From CAUJGQ01 sp038325665 (GTDB lineage Bacteria; Chloroflexota; Dehalococcoidia; CAUJGQ01): 10,336 nt of DNA. Numbering within the stretch: the first letter of the stretch is position 1; each line of letters begins with the position of its first letter. The notes under the pieces are model-generated. The model was not told the DNA's origin, ran no database searches, and saw only the letters and a list, made by a program, of their open reading frames with translations. The stretch is from contig JBBQJF010000175.1 of assembly GCA_038325665.1 (NCBI GenBank), positions 1 to 10,336 of the forward strand. The letters run 5' to 3'. Position numbers and translations under genes: made by a program. Below are positions 4,839 through 10,336 of the stretch, one piece after another.

Positions 4839-6500
4839 TTGTCCACATCGAATCAGTCAGCCATCGCCCCACGCGATGATCCCCACGGCAGCTTTGACGC
4901 CGTGATCATCGGCGCCGGATTCGCGGGCTTGTACATGCTGCACCGGCTGCGCGGGCTTGGCTTCTCGGCGCGTGTCATCGAAGCCGGCGCGGGTGTCGGC
5001 GGTACGTGGTACTGGAATCGCTATCCCGGCGCGCGCTGCGACGTGGAGAGCCTCGACTATCAGTACTCGTTCTCGGACGAGCTGCAGCGCGAGTGGAACT
5101 GGACCGAGCGGTACGCCACCCAGCCCGAGATCCTCAAGTACGCCAACCACGTCGCCGAGCGGTTCGACCTCCCGCGCGACATTCAGTTCGAGACGCGTGT
5201 CACGTCCGCTATCTACGATGAAGGGATGAACCGCTGGGAGGTCGGCACGGATCGCGGTGACCGGCTGTCCGCGCGATTCTGCATCATGGCGACCGGCTGC
5301 CTCTCGGCATCGAGGCTTCCCGACATCCCGGGCGTCGATTCGTTCGCGGGCGCCTGGTACCACACCGGCCGGTGGCCGCACGAGGGCGTGGACTTCACCG
5401 GCCAGCGAGTGGGAGTGATCGGCACCGGCTCGTCCGGCATCCAGTCGATCCCGATGATCGCCAAACAGGCGGCGCACCTCCATGTGTTCCAGCGGACACC
5501 GAACTTCAGCCTGCCGGCACATAACGACGGCCTCACGCCCGAGAAGGTGCAACGGTACAAAGAGAACTTCGCCGAGATAAAGCGCATGGCACGCGCCTCG
5601 GCGACCGGTATCCCGATCACGGTCAGCGACCAGTCTGCCTTGCAGGCGTCGCCCGATGAGCGTGTCCGCGCGTTTGAAAGCGGCTGGCAGCAGGGCGGCT
5701 TCCACTTGCTCCAGGCGTACATGGATCTGCTTGGCAGCGTCGAGGCCAATGACACCGTGGCGGAGTTCGTCCGTTCGAAGATCCGGGAGGCGGTGACGGA
5801 TCCGGTGGTCGCGGAGACACTGGCGCCCAGGGACCACCCGCTCGGGACCAAGCGTATCTGCATCGACACGGACTACTACGACACGTATAACCGCGAGAAC
5901 GTGACACTGGTCGATATCCGCGAGGCGCCGATCACCGCGATCACGCCGACCGGCATCCGGACAGTAAACGGCGAATACGAACTGGACAGCATCGTCTTCG
6001 CGACGGGCTTCGACGCGATGACCGGCGCGATGCTGAGCATCGATATCCGCGGCAGGAACGGGGCAACGCTGACTCAGAAGTGGGCGGATGGTCCGCGCAC
6101 CTACCTCGGCTTACAGGTGGCCGGCTTTCCCAATCTCTTCACGATCACCGGACCGGGCAGTCCATCGGTTCTCAGCAACATGATCGTGTCGATCGAGCAA
6201 CATGTGGACTGGATCGCGGAGTGCATGAACGACCTGCGCCAGCTCGGCATCGGTTGCATCGAGGCAACGGTCGAGGCGGAAGATGCGTGGGTCGCGCATG
6301 TCAACGAGGTGGCCGACCGCACCTTGTATCCCAAGGCGAACTCGTGGTATCTCGGCGCGAACATCCCCGGCAAGCCGCGCGTCTTCATGCCCTACGTCGG
6401 CGGCGTCGGCGCCTACGCGACGAAGTGCCAAGAGATCGTCGCGAACGGCTACGAGGGGTTCACCCTGAGCGCGCGGGAGGGCGCGCCGGCAACCGCGTGA
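4839..6500 (+). CDS. Flavin-containing Baeyer-Villiger monooxygenase
   Basis: Type I Baeyer-Villiger monooxygenases insert one oxygen atom from O2 next to a carbonyl, turning ketones into esters or lactones, using FAD and NADPH. The 553-residue length fits the family. In order: FAD-binding GAGFAG (25-30), the conserved GGTWYWNRYPGARCD (54-68), the Baeyer-Villiger fingerprint FAGAWYHTGRWP (169-180, FxGxxxHxxxWP), the NADPH Rossmann motif GTGSSG (195-200), the conserved YYDTYNRENV stretch and FATGFDA. Translation starts at TTG with a strong ribosome site. The preceding gene encodes an alcohol dehydrogenase and the following gene, 87 bp on, an MFS transporter, so an alcohol-to-ketone-to-ester route is plausible. 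No esterase that would open the product is in the window. The substrate (cyclic, linear or aryl ketone) cannot be told. Confidence 0.95.
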   Translation: MSTSNQSAIAPRDDPHGSFDAVIIGAGFAGLYMLHRLRGLGFSARVIEAGAGVGGTWYWNRYPGARCDVESLDYQYSFSDELQREWNWTERYATQPEILKYANHVAERFDLPRDIQFETRVTSAIYDEGMNRWEVGTDRGDRLSARFCIMATGCLSASRLPDIPGVDSFAGAWYHTGRWPHEGVDFTGQRVGVIGTGSSGIQSIPMIAKQAAHLHVFQRTPNFSLPAHNDGLTPEKVQRYKENFAEIKRMARASATGIPITVSDQSALQASPDERVRAFESGWQQGGFHLLQAYMDLLGSVEANDTVAEFVRSKIREAVTDPVVAETLAPRDHPLGTKRICIDTDYYDTYNRENVTLVDIREAPITAITPTGIRTVNGEYELDSIVFATGFDAMTGAMLSIDIRGRNGATLTQKWADGPRTYLGLQVAGFPNLFTITGPGSPSVLSNMIVSIEQHVDWIAECMNDLRQLGIGCIEATVEAEDAWVAHVNEVADRTLYPKANSWYLGANIPGKPRVFMPYVGGVGAYATKCQEIVANGYEGFTLSAREGAPATA

Positions 6501-6587
6501 CGTGGGGAACGACGCGACCAGGAGGGGTGGCTCGAACACGGGCTGCCCCTCGCGACTGGATGGGTAGGTAGCGATCCAGAGGCGACC

Positions 6588-7934
6588 ATGGCACATTCGG
6601 CGCCCCGCGGCCAAAACCCGCTGGCCGTCCTCGGCAACACACAGTACCGGCTGCTCTTCGTCGGAACGACGCTGAGCATGCTCGCCTTCGGCATGATGCA
6701 GGTCGTCCAAGGTGTCGTCGCCTTCAACCTCACCGGGAAAAACAGCGGCGTCGGGTTCGTGTTTCTCGGGCAGGGCATCTCGATGCTCCTTCTCAGCCCG
6801 CTCGGCGGCACACTGTCCGACAGGATATCCAAGAAACGCCTGCTCACCACGGTACAGTTCATAATCGGCGTCATGTTCGCGGCGATCGCGGTGCTGATCG
6901 CGACCGGCTGGATCACGATCTATTTCCTCGCGGGCGTCTCGCTCGTGCTCGGCTGTATGTACTCGATCATGGGACCCACCCGTCAGGCATGGGTTGGTGA
7001 TCTGCTCGACGGCCCGGACCTTGCCAGCGGTGTCGCCCTCCAGCAACTGATGATGAACACGACCCGCATTATCGGGCCATTGCTCGCGGGGGCGCTGATC
7101 GCCGCCGATCAGATCGGCGCGGCCGGCGCGTATGTCGTGATGGCCGGCCTGTTCGCTGCCGTCGTGCTGGTGCTCGCCGTGATGGCGCCGACACCACCAC
7201 GTCCGCGGCCGAACCGCACGTCGGTCAGGACAGACATCACCGAGGGGTTCGCGTACATCTGGCGCTCGCCCGATGTGCGGCTGCTCACGCTGGTGTTCGT
7301 GGCGGTGGTGCTCAGCGGCTTCTCCTATCAGACGATCATGCCGGGCTATGTCGAGAACAGCCTCGGCCACCCCGCGAGCCACCTTGGGCTGCTGTTCGGG
7401 GCGGCGGCCGTGGGCGGTATCGTTGTCACGCTCGTGCTGGCGGCCCGGCGTGTTCGCAACCCGACAGCGGTCATGCTCGCTTTCGGCGGCGCGCTGGCGG
7501 TGTCACTGGCTCTGCTGGCAGTCGCTCCTGATTTCGCGATCGCACTGGTCGTCGCGGCGATGGTTGGGGCGTCATCGAGCGGCTTCCAGATGTTGAACAA
7601 CGTGAATCTGATGCAGCGGACGGACTCCGCTTACTTCGGCCGTGTGATGGCAGTGACAATGATGGCGTTTGGGTTCAATGCGGTCGTTGCCTATCCAATC
7701 GGCGAGATCGCGGACCGCGCCGGCGAGCGCGCCACGCTGATCGGACTGGCGTGCGTGTGCCTGGCGGCCGTGGCGGTCGGCGTCACGGCGATGCGCGCCG
7801 CCCCGAAGCGCGGGCCGGCGCGGTCCGCGACCCAGGAGCCTGGCGCGGAATCAGACCACTCCATGGGGCATCCCGCGGCCGAGGGCGACGCGGCCGGTCG
7901 CCCCCACGAAAGAACGCCGGTAACGCCTCGGTAG
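6588..7934 (+). CDS. MFS transporter (drug/siderophore exporter-like)
   Basis: This 448-residue integral membrane protein has about twelve hydrophobic segments, from ~20 to ~405. Motif A of the major facilitator superfamily, GGTLSDRISKKR (73-84), lies in the loop between helices 2 and 3. A hydrophilic linker after helix 6 (PTPPRPRPNRTSVRTD) is the usual cytoplasmic loop, and the ~45-residue tail is charged and likely disordered. The overall pattern (starting LGNTQYRLLFVGTTLS, with EGFAYIWRSPDVR opening the second half) is that of the enterobactin-exporter-like MFS_3 group, so proton-driven efflux is likely. ATG 6588 has a modest AGAGG ribosome site 5 nt upstream. The 87-bp gap from the monooxygenase has no clear terminator, so co-transcription is likely; export of a pathway compound is a guess. 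Confidence 0.9.
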   Translation: MAHSAPRGQNPLAVLGNTQYRLLFVGTTLSMLAFGMMQVVQGVVAFNLTGKNSGVGFVFLGQGISMLLLSPLGGTLSDRISKKRLLTTVQFIIGVMFAAIAVLIATGWITIYFLAGVSLVLGCMYSIMGPTRQAWVGDLLDGPDLASGVALQQLMMNTTRIIGPLLAGALIAADQIGAAGAYVVMAGLFAAVVLVLAVMAPTPPRPRPNRTSVRTDITEGFAYIWRSPDVRLLTLVFVAVVLSGFSYQTIMPGYVENSLGHPASHLGLLFGAAAVGGIVVTLVLAARRVRNPTAVMLAFGGALAVSLALLAVAPDFAIALVVAAMVGASSSGFQMLNNVNLMQRTDSAYFGRVMAVTMMAFGFNAVVAYPIGEIADRAGERATLIGLACVCLAAVAVGVTAMRAAPKRGPARSATQEPGAESDHSMGHPAAEGDAAGRPHERTPVTPR

Positions 7935-7950
7935 GGCTGGCCCGCCACAT

Positions 7951-7975
7951 CTTCCGGTTGCGCGCGGAACCGAAG
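7951..7975. terminator. Imperfect hairpin between convergent genes
   Basis: CTTC-C-GGTT (7951-7959) pairs with AACCGAAG (7968-7975): an 8-bp stem with one bulged C and an 8-nt GC loop. It lies between the MFS stop (7934) and the kinase stop (7987), where a terminator for both strands is expected. There is no T-run on either side. Confidence 0.45.
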
Positions 7976-7977
7976 CC

Positions 7978-7998
7978 GTCGCGGCGTCAGTCCGCGAC
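7978..7998. terminator. Perfect 7-bp hairpin spanning the kinase stop codon
   Basis: GTCGCGG (7978-7984) and CCGCGAC (7992-7998) form a perfect stem with a 7-nt loop that contains the kinase stop codon (7987-7989, minus strand). With the neighbouring hairpin it may stop transcription from both sides. No T-run is present. Confidence 0.4.
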
Positions 7999-10336
7999 GC
8001 GCTCATCGCGAGATGCGGCCATGGCGTTCGACGGCCGTGGCAGGCTGATCGTGAAGACGCTGCCGCAACCGGGAGTCGAGGCGACCGCTAACGTCCCCCC
8101 GTGTGCCCGCACGATCTCATTGGCGACGTGCAGACCCAACCCCAGCCCGGAGACGCCTTTGTCGATATTGCCCGCCCGATAGAAGCGCTCGAACAGCCGC
8201 TCCTGGTCGTCGAGCGGGATGCCGATCCCGTGATCCCGCACCGCGATCGCGACCGTATCGTCGGTCGCGCTCAGACAGACCTCGACCGGCCGGTTTGGCG
8301 GCGAATACTTGCGCGCATTCTCCAGCAGGTTGACCAGCACCTGTTCCAACCGTCCGGCGTCGGCATCGAGTACCGGCCGCGCCGTGGGAAGAGAGCAATA
8401 AATGGCGCGTCCCGGGTCGGCGGCGCGCTCCATCTCCACCACGCGTTGCACCAGCGGCGCGATCGCGACTGGCTCGGTCTCGAGTTCCAAGCGGCCGGTC
8501 GCGATCCGTGAGACATCGAGCAGGGCCGACACCAGTTCATTGAGGCGCTCCGCCTGCACGTCGCCCCACGCCAGCAGTTGGTCCAACTCCTCCGGCGCGG
8601 CGCCGCGCCGCAACCGATTGCGCGCCAATTCCATGTACGACTTCAGCGCGGTCAACGGTGTACGCAACTCGTGGGAGGCTACGGAGAGAAATTGATCGCG
8701 GGCGGCGAGGGCCGACTCACGATCACGCAACGCGTCCCGCGCCTGCGCGTACAGGCGCGCCGTATCGACGGCCAGCGCCGCCCGCCGCGCGAGTTCCTGG
8801 GCGAGCGCCAGATCAGCCAGTCCGTAGCGCCGCCCGGGCCGCGACCACGCGATCGCGATCACGCCGAGCGTCTGCCCCCGCGCGATCAGCGGCACAACCA
8901 TGTAGGATGCGATCAGCGTCGCCAGCGTGCGCGCCTGCTCCTCGTCCTGGGCGAAGCCGGCAAACAAGGCATCCGACACCTCGGGAAAGAAGAGCGGTTC
9001 ACCCGTGCGCAACACCCGCGCCACCGGATGCGGCCCCCGCGGGTCGAACGGATACCGACGCCGCAACTGCTGCAACAGGGCTTCTTGCTCCTGATTCACC
9101 GCGGCCAACGCCGTCCGTGTGACCTGCCCGCCGTCCTCCGCCATGTGGACGGTACACCAGTCTCCAAGCTCGGGCACTGTCAGACGGGCAACTTGGGCGA
9201 GCGTCGTCTGATAATCCAGCGTCGCGGCGAGCACCGTGCTGGCCTCGCCCAAGAACAACAGCCGCCGCTGGGCCGCCTCGCGCTCGGCAAACCGCGTCTG
9301 CACCTCGGCCGCCATCGTCGTCAACGCCTCGGCGAGGGTTTGGACCTCGACCGGACCGGCGACGGGCGCCAACGTCCCGACCTCGCCGCGACCAAATGCC
9401 CGCGCATGCGTCGCGAGGCGTACCAGCGGGCTGGACAGCACGCGGCTAAGGATCAGCGCCACCACGAAGGATGACGCGGCAACCACGCCCAGGGCCAGCA
9501 TCTGCTGGCGATACAGGGTCTGCAGAGGACGCTCGACCGTGGCAGCCGAGCGGGAGACACCCACGGCCCAGCCGGACTCTGGCACGGGCGCCACGGCGCC
9601 GATTCTGTCCGGCCCATCGACCGCCAAGACTCCACGCCGCGCCATGATCGTCTGTCCCGCCAGCGCCGCCTGCACCTCGGGCAGCGTGCTGTGTTCACGC
9701 TGCTCCCAGGGCAGATCGGGACGGGCGCTACTGTAGATCAAGCGGCCTTGCTGATCGAAAAGGCTGAGCACCGCGTCATCGGGCAGGGATTGAGGAAGAA
9801 TCTCGGCCAGCCGCGCCGGATAGAACACGACGGCCAGCATCCCGCGCAAGGCGCCGTCCGGCGACCGTACGGTGCGCGCCATGACAATCGTCGGTTCGCC
9901 GGTGAGGGCACTCTGCAGCAGGTCGCTCAGCACCAGTTCTTCCCCACTGAGCAGGGCGCGGGTGTAGGGCCGGTCGCCGAAGTCCCGTCCGAGGCTCTCA
10001 TCGAGCGTGGCGGCGACCGCCAGCCCTGCCGGGTCCATGAGAAAGATGTTGCGCACGAATGGATAGCGCGGTCCGACCGAGGCCAGATACGGGCGAACAG
10101 TGGCGTCATTCAAGACACCCACTTGTGCGCCCAGCGCACCGCTCATTGCCAGCGTGGTGCCGTCTAGGCCGCGCAGCAGCCCCTGCACGACGGCGGCGGC
10201 GGTCTGGCTCAGTTGCACCGCCTCGACCAGTGACCTGTCTCGGTCACTCTCAAGCGAGCGCCGGTACGACCAGGCCGAGAACAACACGAGCGGCAGGATC
10301 AACGCGACAAAGGCCAAAAGCAGCCATGCCCACGTC
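7987..10336 (-). CDS. Membrane sensor histidine kinase (sensor-HAMP-GAF-HisKA-HATPase), N-terminus cut
   Basis: This is a two-component sensor that should autophosphorylate on His and pass the phosphate to a response regulator. Counting from the TTG codon at 10317: membrane helix 1 (residues ~1-18, continuing upstream as WAWLLLAF), a periplasmic dCache/PAS-like sensor (~25-265, with RPYTRALLSGEELVLSDLLQ), helix 2 (~272-291), HAMP (~292-345), GAF (~355-525), HisKA with phosphoacceptor H549 (ASHELRTP), and HATPase_c with N-box NLLENARKYS (663-672), G1 DHGIGIP (695-701) and G2 GLGLGLH (724-730). All ATP-site motifs look intact. The frame has no stop from 10317 to the window end and the first helix extends there, so TTG 10317 is not taken as the true start. 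No regulator gene is in view; it may lie beyond the right edge. The ligand is unknown. Confidence 0.94.
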   Translation of the reverse strand, partial: TWAWLLLAFVALILPLVLFSAWSYRRSLESDRDRSLVEAVQLSQTAAAVVQGLLRGLDGTTLAMSGALGAQVGVLNDATVRPYLASVGPRYPFVRNIFLMDPAGLAVAATLDESLGRDFGDRPYTRALLSGEELVLSDLLQSALTGEPTIVMARTVRSPDGALRGMLAVVFYPARLAEILPQSLPDDAVLSLFDQQGRLIYSSARPDLPWEQREHSTLPEVQAALAGQTIMARRGVLAVDGPDRIGAVAPVPESGWAVGVSRSAATVERPLQTLYRQQMLALGVVAASSFVVALILSRVLSSPLVRLATHARAFGRGEVGTLAPVAGPVEVQTLAEALTTMAAEVQTRFAEREAAQRRLLFLGEASTVLAATLDYQTTLAQVARLTVPELGDWCTVHMAEDGGQVTRTALAAVNQEQEALLQQLRRRYPFDPRGPHPVARVLRTGEPLFFPEVSDALFAGFAQDEEQARTLATLIASYMVVPLIARGQTLGVIAIAWSRPGRRYGLADLALAQELARRAALAVDTARLYAQARDALRDRESALAARDQFLSVASHELRTPLTALKSYMELARNRLRRGAAPEELDQLLAWGDVQAERLNELVSALLDVSRIATGRLELETEPVAIAPLVQRVVEMERAADPGRAIYCSLPTARPVLDADAGRLEQVLVNLLENARKYSPPNRPVEVCLSATDDTVAIAVRDHGIGIPLDDQERLFERFYRAGNIDKGVSGLGLGLHVANEIVRAHGGTLAVASTPGCGSVFTISLPRPSNAMAASRDERVAD

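Noticed and set aside
6522..6551. GAGGGG/CCCCTC inverted repeat between the monooxygenase and MFS genes as a terminator
   Set aside because: Only a 6-bp stem with an 18-nt loop and no T-run, in GC-rich DNA; likely chance.
6111..7382. 423-residue minus-strand frame opposite the monooxygenase and MFS genes
   Set aside because: It lies antisense to two well-supported genes, is rich in Arg/His/Asp as expected for high-GC shadow frames, and has no recognisable domain.
8578..9474. 298-residue plus-strand frame opposite the histidine kinase
   Set aside because: Shadow of the kinase codons, Arg-rich, no domain or ribosome site.

Overview
The window is GC-rich DNA that reads like a bacterial chromosome, probably Chloroflexota (Thermomicrobia or a relative) or a similar high-GC lineage. 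This placement is an inference from three things: protein style, TTG starts, and C-rich hairpin repeats of the 'CCTCTCCCCCAGCCCCTCCCC' kind, which are common between genes in that group. I see no rRNA, tRNA, CRISPR array, transposase or integrase.

Left part (1-3073). The 3' portion of a class II Fic adenylyltransferase gene enters from the window edge. It is followed by a 185-bp fragment of the 3' end of an M19 membrane-dipeptidase gene. Next comes a two-gene cassette with a 4-bp overlap: an excisionase-type helix-turn-helix protein and a PIN-domain ribonuclease, a probable type II toxin-antitoxin module. Then comes the complete dipeptidase gene on the minus strand, whose 3' end is 98% identical to the fragment. 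The toxin-antitoxin cassette is therefore bracketed by direct repeats made from the end of its neighbour gene. This is the most unusual structure in the window. The dipeptidase also carries an in-frame, Pro/Ala/Gly-rich insertion made of two 21-residue units.

Middle (3074-7934). A 424-bp intergenic stretch holds four C/G-rich hairpin repeat units and the start signals of a plus-strand gene set. The set is a zinc- and NAD-dependent alcohol dehydrogenase, a 234-bp gap with inverted repeats, a Baeyer-Villiger flavin monooxygenase (TTG start, strong Shine-Dalgarno) and an MFS exporter. Dehydrogenase plus monooxygenase fits oxidation of a secondary alcohol to a ketone and then to an ester or lactone. 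The substrate cannot be read from the sequence, and no esterase or lactonase is present here.

Right part (7935-10336). Two adjacent hairpins separate the MFS gene from a convergent minus-strand gene for a large membrane sensor histidine kinase (periplasmic sensor, HAMP, GAF, HisKA, HATPase). Its N-terminus runs off the window, and no response regulator is visible.
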